Of a DNA stretch of 64,000 nt, positions 24,029 to 34,025 are shown in pieces. The notes below the pieces were generated by a model. It was not told the origin of the DNA, did no database searches, and worked only from the letters and a program-made list of their open reading frames with translations. Each line of letters opens with the position of its first letter. Within the stretch, counting starts at the first letter, position 1. The translations under genes were made by a program, and so were the position numbers. The stretch lies in contig JADJZB010000030.1 in assembly GCA_016719485.1 (NCBI GenBank), positions 221,501 to 285,500 of the forward strand, in the 5' to 3' direction. The stretch comes from Holophagales bacterium (GTDB lineage: Bacteria; Acidobacteriota; Thermoanaerobaculia; UBA5066).

Positions 24029-26794
24029 TCAGCCAGCCGAGGAATCGGCGCGCGTCTCCGCAGTCTGCTGCGGCAAAGCCTCCCGGACACGCTCGACGAG
24101 CTCCCGCAGGGAGAACGGCTTCCGGAGGAGGTCCCCGGTCGCGCCGGCGAACTCTCCGAAGCCCCGCGCGTCGTTCGGGTAGCCCGACATGAAGAGGACG
24201 CGCACTCCGGGTCGCTCCGCCAGGAGGCGCGCCGCGAGCTCGCGCCCGCCGAGGTTGGGCATCACGATGTCGGTGACGAGGAGATCGACGGTCCCTCCAT
24301 GGCCCCTGCTCACGGCGAGGGCTTCCTCTCCGTCCTCGGCCGCGAGCACGCGGTAGCCCGCCCGCCCCAGCACTTCCTGCACCAGCATGCGGAGCGCGGG
24401 CTCGTCTTCGGCCAGGAGGATGGTCCCCCCGACCGGCGCGGTCGACATCTCTCCGGCCACCTCTTTCACCGCGGCGACGGGCTCCCCGACCCGCGGGAGA
24501 TGGACCCACGCGACGGTTCCGCGTCCCTGGGTGCTCTCGAGGAACACGGTGCCGCCGCTCTGCTTCACGATGCCGAGGACCGTCGAGAGCCCGAGGCCCG
24601 AGCCCTGCCCCGGCCCCTTCGTCGTGAAGAACGGGTCGAACGCCCGCCCCCGCGTCTGGGCCGACATGCCGACCCCGGTGTCGCGTACCGATACGGCCGC
24701 GTAGGACCCGGGCTGCAGGTCGGCGTGCGCGCCCGCCTCCGCCGCCCCGACCTCGATGGCCGACGTCTCCACGCAGAGCTTTCCGCCCGAAGGCATCGCC
24801 TCTCGCGCGTTGACGGCGAGGTTGACGATCACCTGCTCGAGCTGGCTCCTGTCGACCCGGACCCACAGGGGGCCCGAGGTGTGCTGCGTGACGAGCAGGA
24901 CATCCTCTCCGATGAGCCGCCGCAGCATCCCTCCGAGCTCGTCCACGACCTCGGTCAGGTCGAGGACCTGGGGACGGAGCACCTGCTGACGGCTGTACGC
25001 GAGGAGCTGCCGCGTGAGCCCGGCCCCTCGCCGGGCGGCGCTCTCGATCTCGCGGGCGTGGCCGGCCGCGGATTCGCCGGGCGGGGACGCGGCGCCGATC
25101 TCCTCGGCGTGGCCGAGGACCACCGTCAGGAGATTGTTGAAGTCGTGCGCGACCCCCCCGGCGAGCTTTCCCACGGCCTCCAGCTTCTGCGACTGCCGGA
25201 GCTGCTCCTCGAGCGCCTTCCGCGCCGTGACGTCGGCGATCACGCCGTCCTCGTGGACGACGGCCTCCCCGTCGCCGTGGACTCCCGTGATCGAGACGAG
25301 CCCCCAGAAGTCCGAGCCATCCCGGCGCCGGAACTGGACCTCCTCGTTCTGGACGCGACCGTGCTCGGCGAGCGCTCTTCTCACGTCGTCGCGCCGCTCG
25401 GGGTCGACGTATCGCATCCCGTCGGGGTCCGCGAGAACGGCCTCCGGCGCGTCGTACCCGAACATCCGGGCGAAGGCGGGGTTGACGTAGACCAGTCCCC
25501 CTCCGGAGGCCCTGCGGTAGAGCCCTTCACTCACGTTGCGGTTGATCGACGCGAGAAGGTCCTCGCTCCGGCGAAGGGCCTCGACGCGACGCGCCCTCTC
25601 CACGGCGATGCCGGCGAGCGCGGCCGCCCGTTCGGCGAGAGCCAGCTCGCCGCCGTCCGGCCCCCGCCGTTCGCGCGTGTAGATGGCGAAGACGCCGAGC
25701 ACGTCACCGCCGGAATCCCGGATCGGCGTCGACCAGCAGAGCGTGAGGCCATGGTGCAGCGCCGGCGGCAAGACGGCATTCATCCGGCCGTCCTCGAGCG
25801 TCAGGATCGAGCAGAGCCCCTTGGTGAGCTCCTCCATCCCCGCGACGATTCCCTCGAAGACCTCCGCCACCGGACGCCCGGCGGCGACGAGCCCCAGGAC
25901 CCGGGCCTCGAACGCCGTCGTCCTCTCCGCCGCCATTCGCTCGGCCACCAGGACTCCGAGGGCCAGGGGCATCGTGATGAGCAGCAGCTCGAAGACCTGG
26001 ACGGCGGAGTGACGGTCGCTTCGCGCGATCGAAAGGAAGGGCCCCCATCCGTAGCCGGTCCCCAGCGCGACGACGATCGCCGCCAGCGCTCCCGCGCTCG
26101 CGGCCCCGATGGGCCCGAACCGAACCCCCGCGAAGAGCGAGATCGGAAGGACGGCGACGAGGAGCAGGACGCCCGTCACGCTGACGGGAAGCAGTCGCAT
26201 CAGCAGGAGAATCCCGGCGGCCGTTCCGGCGGCCATCAGCACCGCGCGGACCGCCCTGCGTCCGCCGGGACGCTCCGCGGATGAGGCGAACCAGATCGCT
26301 GCCGGCGGGACGATGGCGAAGATGCCGAGGGCGTTCATCCGCCACCAGCCGAAATAGTAGAGGGACACGCCCGGATCAGCCGAGAGAAGAACCCGTCCGC
26401 ACCAGGAGGCGGCGATGCTCGCCACGGGGGCCGCGCCCGCCGCCGCCACGAGGGCGAGGATGTCCTTCGGCCGCGACAGGCGGGCATCGAACCCGAGCCT
26501 CCCGAGGAGATACGCGCCGAGGAGCGCCTCTGCCGCGCTCCCCGCCGACGCGGTCATCGTGTACCCGATGCCGTTCCCGGCCAGAAGGCGCTGCCCCGCC
26601 ACGCAGGCCGCCACCACCCACCATTCCCCGGCCCCGAGCAGCCACAGCCCGGCCACGGCCACTCCGGACGGGAACCAGATGACGGCCTGGTCGACCGAGA
26701 GCCCCGTCCCCTCCCGAACATAGGCCGAGGAGAGAAGCGCCACGGCGAAGAGGGCTCTCTTCGCCAGCAGAGACCCACGGCCCGAGAAGACCAC
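24029..26794 (-). CDS. Hybrid histidine kinase: MASE1-GAF-like-PAS-HisKA-HATPase-receiver
   Basis: A 921-residue membrane protein. Eight or nine helices (1-290) form a MASE1 sensor. A GAF-like region (about 300-400) and a PAS domain (about 412-525) follow. The HisKA domain has H550 in GGVAHDFNNLLTVVLGH, and the HATPase has N662 in VNAREAM plus GSGLGLSTV. A C-terminal receiver has acidic residues in LLAEDEP and phospho-acceptor D842 in LLVTDIVMPN. The layout is typical of kinases whose receiver acts as a phosphate sink or source for a distant partner. No regulator or phosphotransfer protein is encoded beside it, so it is an orphan. Confidence 0.92.
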   Translation of the reverse strand: MVFSGRGSLLAKRALFAVALLSSAYVREGTGLSVDQAVIWFPSGVAVAGLWLLGAGEWWVVAACVAGQRLLAGNGIGYTMTASAGSAAEALLGAYLLGRLGFDARLSRPKDILALVAAAGAAPVASIAASWCGRVLLSADPGVSLYYFGWWRMNALGIFAIVPPAAIWFASSAERPGGRRAVRAVLMAAGTAAGILLLMRLLPVSVTGVLLLVAVLPISLFAGVRFGPIGAASAGALAAIVVALGTGYGWGPFLSIARSDRHSAVQVFELLLITMPLALGVLVAERMAAERTTAFEARVLGLVAAGRPVAEVFEGIVAGMEELTKGLCSILTLEDGRMNAVLPPALHHGLTLCWSTPIRDSGGDVLGVFAIYTRERRGPDGGELALAERAAALAGIAVERARRVEALRRSEDLLASINRNVSEGLYRRASGGGLVYVNPAFARMFGYDAPEAVLADPDGMRYVDPERRDDVRRALAEHGRVQNEEVQFRRRDGSDFWGLVSITGVHGDGEAVVHEDGVIADVTARKALEEQLRQSQKLEAVGKLAGGVAHDFNNLLTVVLGHAEEIGAASPPGESAAGHAREIESAARRGAGLTRQLLAYSRQQVLRPQVLDLTEVVDELGGMLRRLIGEDVLLVTQHTSGPLWVRVDRSQLEQVIVNLAVNAREAMPSGGKLCVETSAIEVGAAEAGAHADLQPGSYAAVSVRDTGVGMSAQTRGRAFDPFFTTKGPGQGSGLGLSTVLGIVKQSGGTVFLESTQGRGTVAWVHLPRVGEPVAAVKEVAGEMSTAPVGGTILLAEDEPALRMLVQEVLGRAGYRVLAAEDGEEALAVSRGHGGTVDLLVTDIVMPNLGGRELAARLLAERPGVRVLFMSGYPNDARGFGEFAGATGDLLRKPFSLRELVERVREALPQQTAETRADSSAG

Positions 26795-26894
26795 CCGTCC
26801 CCCTTCGCCAGCGTCCGCTGTCGCACCGGAACCAACCGCGGATCTTAGCCCCGGCGGCGCTCGATCCGGACGGACAGGGCGGGACGAGACGGGC

Positions 26895-28055
26895 TCAGTC
26901 CATCTGCCGCCGGAGGAACGTCGGGATGTCGAACATGTCGTCCTTCGCGCTCCGGGCGTTGACGAGGTTGACGCCGTAGCCCGAGTCCTCCGGGAGGATC
27001 TCCTCGGTGAGCGGCAGCCGCACCCGCTCGCTCGGCTGCGCGGCGACGCGGCGCGCGGCGACGGGGGCGTCGAAGCCCGTGGCGATGACGCTGACCTTCA
27101 CCTGGTCCTTCATCGCGGCGTCCTGGACGAGGCCGAAGATGATGTTCGCGTCGTCGTCGGCGGCCGCCTGGACGATCTGGCACGCCTCGTTGAACTCGGC
27201 CAGCGTCAGGTCCTCGCCGCCCGAGACGTTGATCAGGATCGCCCGCGCGCCCTGGATCGACTGCTCCTCCAGGAGCGGGTTCGAGATCGCCTTCTGGGCC
27301 GCCTCGACGGCGCGGTGCTCGCCCGTCGCCGTGCCGGTCCCCATCAGCGCCATCCCCATGTTCTCCATGACGGTCTTCACGTCGGCGAAGTCGACGTTCA
27401 CGTAGCCGGGGACGGTGATCAGGTCGCTGATCCCCTGCACCGCCTGCCGGAGGACGTCGTCGGCGATCTTGAACGCCTCCCACGCCGTGATGTTCCGGTC
27501 GACGAAGGCGTAGAGCCGCTCGTTCGGGATCGTGATGAGCGTGTCGACGTACTCGCGCAGCTCGGCGATCCCGTCCTCGGCGAAGCGGAGCTTGCGCCGC
27601 CCCTCGAACGCGAACGGCTTGGAGACGATCGCCACGACGAGCGCCCCCGCCTCGGAGGCGATCTTGGCGACGACGGGCGCCGCGCCGGTCCCCGTCCCGC
27701 CTCCCATGCCGGCGGTGACGAAGACCATGTCGGACCCGGAGAGCGCCTCGGCGATCCGCTCGGCGTCCTCGAGCGCGGCGGTGCGGCCGATCTCGGGGTT
27801 CGAGCCGGCCCCCATCCCCTTGGAGGTCGCGAGGCCGAGCTGGATCTTCTGCGCGGCCCGGTTGACCTTCAGGACCTGCAGGTCGGTATTCGCGGCGATG
27901 AACTCCACGCCGCGTATGCCCGACTGGATCATCCGGTTCACCGCGTTTCCGCCGCCGCCGCCGACGCCGACGACCTTGATCCGCGCCGGGGAAACGACGT
28001 CTTCTCCGATGGTGATCGCCGGAATCGCGCTCGACTCGTCCTCGAACAGAATCAT
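26895..28055 (-). CDS. ftsZ: Cell division GTPase FtsZ
   Basis: A 386-residue tubulin homologue that polymerises at midcell to form the Z ring. The tubulin signature GGGTGTGAAP lies at about 118-127 and the T1 loop GVGGGGGNAVNRM near residue 30. The C-terminal peptide DIPTFLRRQ, which binds FtsA and other partners, is complete at the very end. Start ATG at 28055 with GGAGGAAGAG upstream. It is the last gene of the dcw cluster, 18 bases after ftsA. Confidence 0.98.
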   Translation of the reverse strand: MILFEDESSAIPAITIGEDVVSPARIKVVGVGGGGGNAVNRMIQSGIRGVEFIAANTDLQVLKVNRAAQKIQLGLATSKGMGAGSNPEIGRTAALEDAERIAEALSGSDMVFVTAGMGGGTGTGAAPVVAKIASEAGALVVAIVSKPFAFEGRRKLRFAEDGIAELREYVDTLITIPNERLYAFVDRNITAWEAFKIADDVLRQAVQGISDLITVPGYVNVDFADVKTVMENMGMALMGTGTATGEHRAVEAAQKAISNPLLEEQSIQGARAILINVSGGEDLTLAEFNEACQIVQAAADDDANIIFGLVQDAAMKDQVKVSVIATGFDAPVAARRVAAQPSERVRLPLTEEILPEDSGYGVNLVNARSAKDDMFDIPTFLRRQMD

Positions 28056-28073
28056 CTCTTCCTCCAGGTCCCT

Positions 28074-29318
28074 TCAGATGGCCGACGCCGGGGTGAACAT
28101 CCGCCCCAGCGAGTTCTTCAGTTTCGTGAGAAGGCCGCCCGACGCCTTCGGCTGGTTCTTGGGAGAGGCCGCGCCGCCGCGACCGATGAGGAGCAGCCCC
28201 GCCGCGCAGGCCCACTCCGGCCCGTTGACGATGTCGGTGAGCCCCGAGAGGCCCCGGGGCGACCCGATCCGCACCGGGATGCCGAGGACCTGCTCGGCCT
28301 CGTCGGCCATCCCGTCGAGCGAGGCGCCCCCGCCGGTGAGGACGAGGCCGGCGCGCAGCTCGCGCGCCGGGACGTCCGCCGTCGCCTCGCGCCAGAGGAC
28401 CTCGAAGAGCTCCCGGGCGCGCGCCTCGAGGATCTCCGCCATGTAGGCGCGGCTCACCGGGTGGACTCCCTGCCCGCCCGTGCGCGGTACGTCGATCGTC
28501 TCCTCGCTGCTCACGAGCCCGGTGATCGCCGCTCCGAACTTCTTCTTCAGCCTCTCGGCGTCGGGAACGGGGGTCTTCAGGAGGACGGCGAGGTCGCTCG
28601 TGAAGAGGTCGCCGCCGATCGGGATGACGGCGGTGTGGGCGAGCGCGCCCTGCCGCCAGACGGCGATCTCCGTCGTCCCGCCGCCGATGTCGGCGAGGAC
28701 GACCCCGTGGTCCTTCTCGTCGGGCGTCAGGATCGCCTCGCTCGCCGCGAGCGGCTCGAGGATCATCTCGGTCACCGAGACGCCGGCACCATTCACGCAC
28801 TTCAGGAGGTTCTGGGTCGTGGCGACCGGGACGGTGACGACGTGGACGTCGGCCTCGAGGCGGCTGCCGACCATCCCGAGCGGGTCGGCGACGCCGTCCT
28901 GCCCGTCGACGACGAACTGCCGCTGCAGGACGGTGAGGATCTCGTAGTCGGAGGGAATCGGGCAGGAGCGGGCGGCGTCGAGCGCGCGGCCGATGTCCTC
29001 GCGCGAGATCTCGCGGCTCCTCGCCGCGACGGCGACGACCTGCCGGCTGTTGAAAGACCTGACGACGGGGCCCGAGACGCCGACGACGGCCCGTTCGATC
29101 TGGACCCCCGCCATGATCTCGGCCTCCTCGGTGGCGCGCTTGATCGCCTCCACGGTGGCGGGGACGTCGATGATCGCCCCCTTGCGGGTCCCCTTGTGGG
29201 TGGCGACTCCCTTGCCGACGACGTCGATGCGCCCCTCGCTTCCGGTCTCCGCGATGAGGGCGCAGACCTTCGAGGAGCCGATGTCGAGGCTGACGAGGTA
29301 CGGGGTGGTCTTCGGCAC
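28074..29318 (-). CDS. ftsA: Cell division protein FtsA
   Basis: A 414-residue actin-like ATPase that ties FtsZ to the membrane. Phosphate motifs are visible in SLDIGSSKVCALI (about 8-20) and VLADIGGGTTEIAV, and LVLTGGGASLDG gives the adenosine motif. The end (LLTKLKNSLGRMFTP) is an amphipathic helix, as expected for membrane anchoring. The start is GTG at 29318. It lies between ftsQ and ftsZ in the standard order. Confidence 0.97.
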   Translation of the reverse strand: MPKTTPYLVSLDIGSSKVCALIAETGSEGRIDVVGKGVATHKGTRKGAIIDVPATVEAIKRATEEAEIMAGVQIERAVVGVSGPVVRSFNSRQVVAVAARSREISREDIGRALDAARSCPIPSDYEILTVLQRQFVVDGQDGVADPLGMVGSRLEADVHVVTVPVATTQNLLKCVNGAGVSVTEMILEPLAASEAILTPDEKDHGVVLADIGGGTTEIAVWRQGALAHTAVIPIGGDLFTSDLAVLLKTPVPDAERLKKKFGAAITGLVSSEETIDVPRTGGQGVHPVSRAYMAEILEARARELFEVLWREATADVPARELRAGLVLTGGGASLDGMADEAEQVLGIPVRIGSPRGLSGLTDIVNGPEWACAAGLLLIGRGGAASPKNQPKASGGLLTKLKNSLGRMFTPASAI

Positions 29319-29328
29319 GGGTCCTTCC

Positions 29329-30141
29329 TCAGGTCTCGCTGCGGGGGGCTTCGGTCCCCGGAGCCTTCAGGACGATGCGGTTCTCGAATCGCAGGTCGAC
29401 CTCCCGCGGGAGGAGGCCGAGACGCGACAGCTCGGGTGCGAGGGCGAGGAACGCGCGCCAGCGGGCGAAGGCGCGGCCGGGCGCGAGGGCGTCGTCGCCG
29501 AGGCGCAGCTTCAGGCGGGCGGGCGCGTCGACGACCGCGAAGCCCTCGGCGAGGACTTCCACCTCGGAGATGCGCGACAGGAGGTCGGGGTCCTCGGTCC
29601 GCAGGCGGTCGAGGAGGCGGGCCCCGCGGATCACGGCCTCCTCGGGCGACGGAGCGCCCGAGGGGTCGAGGACGACGAAGCGGGGCGAGCCAGCCCCTCC
29701 GGTGTACGCCGTGAGCCAGAGCCCGTCCTGGTCGACGGTCCAGAGCTCGTCCCCCCGCCGGGCGAGCGCCACGGGCGCCCGCGGCTCGATCTGCACCGAG
29801 ATCGTGTCCGGGACGACGCGCCGGGCGGAGACGCGGGCGACCCACGGGCGCGACGAGAGGCTGGCGATCGCCGCGTCCAGGTCGACGGAGAGGAGCGGGC
29901 GGCCGATCCAGGGGTCCGAAACAGCCTCGACCTCGTTGCGGTGCGGCTCGGGCACGCCGGTCAGGACGACGCGCCTCACGAGGAAGCGCGGGTGCCGGTG
30001 GACGGCCGCCCAGGCCGCCGCCGCGCTCCCGCCGAGCACGACGACGAGGAGGAGGCCGAGGACGGCCCGGCGCGCCGTCTCGCGGCGGCGCGAGGGGCGC
30101 GGGGGCCGGATCGTTCCGGGACGGTAGAACGCGCCGTTCAC
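29329..30141 (-). CDS. ftsQ: Cell division protein FtsQ/DivIB
   Basis: A 270-residue bitopic membrane protein. A basic N-terminus is followed by one membrane helix (about 27-48) and a POTRA domain starting at FLVRRVVLTGVPEPHRNEV, then the FtsQ beta domain. It recruits and regulates the septal peptidoglycan synthase through FtsL and FtsB. The GTG start overlaps the murC stop (GTGA). No murB or ddl lies between murC and ftsQ, unlike the E. coli order. Confidence 0.93.
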   Translation of the reverse strand: MNGAFYRPGTIRPPRPSRRRETARRAVLGLLLVVVLGGSAAAAWAAVHRHPRFLVRRVVLTGVPEPHRNEVEAVSDPWIGRPLLSVDLDAAIASLSSRPWVARVSARRVVPDTISVQIEPRAPVALARRGDELWTVDQDGLWLTAYTGGAGSPRFVVLDPSGAPSPEEAVIRGARLLDRLRTEDPDLLSRISEVEVLAEGFAVVDAPARLKLRLGDDALAPGRAFARWRAFLALAPELSRLGLLPREVDLRFENRIVLKAPGTEAPRSET

Positions 30142-31526
30142 GCCGGCCCCCCCGTCCCGAGGAACTCTTCGCCGAGGCGGTTGACGTCGCCCGCGCCCAT
30201 CGTCACGAGGAGGTCGCCCTCCTTCAGGTCGTCCCGGAGGCGGGCGACGACCTCGGAGCGGACGTCCAGATCGACGACGCTGCGGTGGCCGCGCGTGCGC
30301 GCCGCGTCCGAGACGAGGCGGGCCGTGACACCGGGGATCGGCGCCTCGCGCGACGGGTAGACGGGGAGGACGTAGACGGCGTCGGCCGCCAGGAGGGCCG
30401 CGCCGAAGCCGGCCGCCTGGTCGCGCGTCCGCGTGAAGAGGTGCGGCTGGAAGAGGACGACGAGGCGCCGCTCCGGGTACGCCTGCCGCGCGGCGCCGAG
30501 CGTCGCCGAGACCTCCGTCGGGTGGTGGGCGTAGTCGTCGACGACGAGGACGCCGTCCCGCTCGCCCTTCCGCTCGAAGCGGCGGGCCACGCCCGCGAAG
30601 GTCGAGAGCGCCTTGACGCACGCCTCGAACGGCACGTCGAGCTCGCGCGCGATGGCGATCGCCGCCAGCGCGTTCTTCACGTTGTGCAGGCCCGGGAGAG
30701 AGACCTCGACGGGACCGATCACCTCGCCCTCCGCGACGGCCGTGAAGCGCGAGCCAGTCCTCTCGAGGGCCAGGTCGCGGGCCGTCACGTCGGCCTGGGG
30801 CGTCAGGCCGAACGTCCCGACGCGCACGCGGCTCGCCAGCAGCGGCCGTATCTCCTGGACGTTCGGGTCGTCGAGGCCGAGGAGCGCCGCGCCGAAGAAG
30901 GGAACGGTCGAGGCGAACTCGGTGAAGGAGGCCTTCAGGTCGGCCAGGTCGCGGTAGGTGTCGAGGTGCTCGAGGTCGATGTTGTTGACGACCGCCACGA
31001 TCGGCCGGAGCCTGAGGAACGAGCGGTCGAACTCGTCGGCCTCGGCCACGAGGTACTCACCCTTGCCGAGGCAGGCGTTCGTTCCCATCGCGCGGACCCG
31101 CCCGCCGACGACGATCGTCGGGTCGAGGCCGGCCGCCTGGAGGATCGAACCCGTCATCGAGGTCGTCGTCGTCTTTCCGTGCGAGCCGGCGATGGCGATG
31201 CCGGTCTTCACCCTCATCACCTCGGCGAGCATCTCGGCCCGCTTGATGACGGGGACTCCGGCGATCCGTGCCGCGACGAGCTCGGGGTTGTCCTCGGCGA
31301 CGGCGGAGGAGTAGACGACGACGTCGGCCCCGGCCACGTGCTCGGCGCGGTGCCCCGCCGCGAAGACCGGGATGCCGAGAGCCCTGAGCCTGAGGGTCTC
31401 CTCCCCCTCGCGCAGGTCCGACCCGGTGACGGTCAGGCCGACGCTCGAGAGGATCTCGGCGAGGCCGGACATCCCGACCCCCCCGATCCCGACGAAGTGG
31501 ACACGGCGGACGCGGAGGAAGTTCAC
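30138..31526 (-). CDS. murC: UDP-N-acetylmuramate--L-alanine ligase MurC
   Basis: A 462-residue Mur ligase. The N-terminal Rossmann domain has HFVGIGGVGMSGLAEIL, the ATP loop is GSHGKTTTTSM (about 107-117), and the C-terminal domain has VVDDYAHHPTEV. It adds L-Ala to UDP-MurNAc, the first step of stem-peptide assembly. The start is GTG, overlapping the ftsW stop. The murG gene that normally sits between ftsW and murC is absent. Confidence 0.97.
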   Translation of the reverse strand: MNFLRVRRVHFVGIGGVGMSGLAEILSSVGLTVTGSDLREGEETLRLRALGIPVFAAGHRAEHVAGADVVVYSSAVAEDNPELVAARIAGVPVIKRAEMLAEVMRVKTGIAIAGSHGKTTTTSMTGSILQAAGLDPTIVVGGRVRAMGTNACLGKGEYLVAEADEFDRSFLRLRPIVAVVNNIDLEHLDTYRDLADLKASFTEFASTVPFFGAALLGLDDPNVQEIRPLLASRVRVGTFGLTPQADVTARDLALERTGSRFTAVAEGEVIGPVEVSLPGLHNVKNALAAIAIARELDVPFEACVKALSTFAGVARRFERKGERDGVLVVDDYAHHPTEVSATLGAARQAYPERRLVVLFQPHLFTRTRDQAAGFGAALLAADAVYVLPVYPSREAPIPGVTARLVSDAARTRGHRSVVDLDVRSEVVARLRDDLKEGDLLVTMGAGDVNRLGEEFLGTGGPA

Positions 31527-32626
31527 GGCGCGTGCTGCGAGACGTTGAGGAGGATCCCGACCGCGATGAGGTCCGCCCAGAGGGCGGAGCCGCCGTAGGA
31601 GAGGAACGGCAGCGGGATTCCCTTGGTGGGCAGGAGGGCGAGGACGACGGAGATGTTGACGAGGGCCTGCACGACGATCATCACCGCGAGGCCGACGCCG
31701 AGGAGCCGGCCGAACGCGTCGGGAGCGTTCACCGCGGCGCGCATGCCGCGGGCGAAGAGGAGCCCGAAGAGCCCCAGGACGATGACGCAGCCGATGAGGC
31801 CGAGCTCCTCGCCCACGATCGCGTAGATGAAGTCGGTGTAGGGGTAGGGGAGGAAGAAGAGCTTCTGCTTGCCGTCACCGAGGCCGAGGCCCGTGACGCC
31901 CCCGGTGCCCACGGCGATCAGCGACTGCAGCGCCTGGTAGCCGCTCCCCTGCGGGTCCGATTCGGGGTGGAGGAAGGAGAGGATCCGGGCCCGGCGGTAG
32001 GGCGCCGACCAGGCGTAGGCGACGAGGGCGGGAAGCGCGAGGAGGGCCCCGGCCGCGAACCACCCGAGCCGCAGGCCCGCGTAGAAGAGCATCGCGGCGG
32101 CGATGGCGAAGTAGGAGAGCGCCGTCCCGAAATCGGGCTGGAGGAGGACGAGCCCGCCGAGGACGGCCAGCAGGCCCGCCACCGGCAGGAGCGTCCGCTT
32201 CACGTCGTCGAGCTCGCCTTCCCGGCGCGAGAGCAGCGCCGCGAGGGCGACGACGAGACCGATCTTGGCGAACTCGGAGGGCTGGACGGTCATCACGCCG
32301 AGGCTGATCCAGCGCCGCGTGCCGTTGATCGGCGCGCTCAGGAGCGCGGCCACGAGAGCCGCCGCGAGGAGGGAGAGCCCCATCGCGACGAGACGGGGGT
32401 CGTTCAGCCTGCGGTAGTCGAGCTTCATCAGGCCGATCGTGAGCAGCCCGCCGAGGAGGACGGCGATGCCCTGCTTGAAGACGAAGTAGAGCGGCTGCGA
32501 CGGGCCTCCGGCCGACGGGGAGTAGATCTGCATCGCCGAGGCGCTGTAGATCATCAGGAGGCCCATCGCGACGAGGGCGACGACCGGGGCGAAGAGGAGA
32601 CGGTCGATGGCGAGCTTGCGCGCCAC
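31523..32626 (-). CDS. ftsW: Septal peptidoglycan polymerase FtsW (SEDS family)
   Basis: A 367-residue membrane protein with about ten helices. SEDS motifs are visible: GTRRWISLGVMTVQPSEFAKIG (written here only as the GTRRWI and QPSEFAK blocks), LLQPDFGTALSYF, and KGIPLPFLSYGGSALWADL near the end. With FtsI it polymerises septal glycan from lipid II. The GTG start at 32626 lies one base after the murD stop. Its stop overlaps the murC GTG. Confidence 0.95.
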   Translation of the reverse strand: MARKLAIDRLLFAPVVALVAMGLLMIYSASAMQIYSPSAGGPSQPLYFVFKQGIAVLLGGLLTIGLMKLDYRRLNDPRLVAMGLSLLAAALVAALLSAPINGTRRWISLGVMTVQPSEFAKIGLVVALAALLSRREGELDDVKRTLLPVAGLLAVLGGLVLLQPDFGTALSYFAIAAAMLFYAGLRLGWFAAGALLALPALVAYAWSAPYRRARILSFLHPESDPQGSGYQALQSLIAVGTGGVTGLGLGDGKQKLFFLPYPYTDFIYAIVGEELGLIGCVIVLGLFGLLFARGMRAAVNAPDAFGRLLGVGLAVMIVVQALVNISVVLALLPTKGIPLPFLSYGGSALWADLIAVGILLNVSQHAP

Positions 32627-32627
32627 G

Positions 32628-34025
32628 TCAGCCTCCCGCCTCGGGAAGGGCGCGGACGAGGGCCTCGAAGGCCTCGCCGCGGTGCTCGTAGTTGCGGAAC
32701 TGGTCGTAGGAGGCGCAGGCGGGAGAGAGGAGGACGACGTCTCCCGCCCGGCCCTCGGCGGCGGCCGTCTCGACCGCGCGCGCGATCGTCCCGCTCTCCT
32801 CGCACGGCGCCCCGTCCTCGAGGGCGCGCATCACCGCGGGCCCTGCGGCACCGACGGCGAGGACCTTGCGCGCTTTCCTGGCGACGAGCGGGAGGAGACG
32901 GCGGAAGTCGTCCCCCTTGTCTTTCCCGCCGAGGATCAGGAAGACGCTCCCGTCGGGGAACCCCTCGAGGCTTTTCAGCGTCGCGTCGATGTTCGTCCCC
33001 TTCGAGTCGTTGTAGAAGGAGACGCCGCCACGCGCCCTCACGAGGACCGTCCGGTGCGGAAGGCCCCGGAACGTGCGGAACGTCCGGACGGCCGTCTCGG
33101 GCGTGACCCCGAGGGGAATCGTCGCGGCGAGCGCGGCGAGGGCGTTCTCGGCGTTGTGCGAGCCGGGGAGCTGCAGGTCCTCGCGCCGGGCGTAGACGCG
33201 CGGGCCCTTTCCCGTGGCGTCGGCGAGGAAGACGCCGTCCTTCAGCCACGCGCCGAGCGGGAGGTCGCGCGTCCGGCTGAAGGCGAGCCTTCGGGCCCGC
33301 GTCCGGATCCGCTGCACGAGCGGGTCGTCGGCGTTGAGGACGGCGACCTGCGCCTCGCCCTGGTTCTCGAAGATCCGGGCCTTGGCGGCGCCGTAGTCGT
33401 CGACGGAGCGGTAACGGTCGAGGTGGTCGGGCGTCAGGTTCAGGTGGACCGCGACGTCGGGCGCGAACCGCCGGAGCCCCTCGAGCTGGAAGGACGACAG
33501 CTCGACGACCCAGACCCGGCTCGGAGGGGGCAGCTCGCCCGCGGGCGCGGCGCCGTCCGCCGCGAAGTGGATCCACGGCGTCCCGAAGTTCCCGCAGGCG
33601 ACCGCTTCGCGGCCGGCGTCGCGCAGGAGAGCCGCCGCCAGGGCCGTCGTCGTCGACTTCCCGTTCGTCCCGGTGATACCGACGACGAGCCCCGGGACGA
33701 GGCGCGAGGCGAGCTCGACTTCCGCGATCACGGGGATGCCCGAGGCCCTCGCCACGTCGAGGGCCGGAAGCGACGTCGGAACCCCGGGCGAGACGACGCA
33801 GAGGTCGACGCCCGAAAGGAGCGACGGCGGGTGCCCTCCGAGGACGAGCTCGAGGCGTTCGTCCGCGGGAAGCGCGCCCAGCTTTTCCGCCGGCGCCGCG
33901 TCGGTCGCGACGACCGATACGCCGCGCGACAGGAGCGCCCGGACCGTGGCGAGGCCCGACTTCGCGAGACCGAAGACGGCCGCGCGGGAGACCTCGGGGA
34001 GGTCCGGTCCGAGAGAGAGGCTCAT
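32628..34025 (-). CDS. murD: UDP-N-acetylmuramoylalanine--D-glutamate ligase MurD
   Basis: A 465-residue Mur ligase: ATP loop GITGTNGKSTTT, ELSSFQLEG, HLNLTPDHLDRY and the C-terminal NDSKGTN motif are all present. It adds D-Glu to UDP-MurNAc-L-Ala. The ATG at 34025 overlaps the murE stop (ATGA). The murF and mraY genes that usually lie between murE and murD are absent, with no leftover spacer. Confidence 0.97.
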   Translation of the reverse strand: MSLSLGPDLPEVSRAAVFGLAKSGLATVRALLSRGVSVVATDAAPAEKLGALPADERLELVLGGHPPSLLSGVDLCVVSPGVPTSLPALDVARASGIPVIAEVELASRLVPGLVVGITGTNGKSTTTALAAALLRDAGREAVACGNFGTPWIHFAADGAAPAGELPPPSRVWVVELSSFQLEGLRRFAPDVAVHLNLTPDHLDRYRSVDDYGAAKARIFENQGEAQVAVLNADDPLVQRIRTRARRLAFSRTRDLPLGAWLKDGVFLADATGKGPRVYARREDLQLPGSHNAENALAALAATIPLGVTPETAVRTFRTFRGLPHRTVLVRARGGVSFYNDSKGTNIDATLKSLEGFPDGSVFLILGGKDKGDDFRRLLPLVARKARKVLAVGAAGPAVMRALEDGAPCEESGTIARAVETAAAEGRAGDVVLLSPACASYDQFRNYEHRGEAFEALVRALPEAGG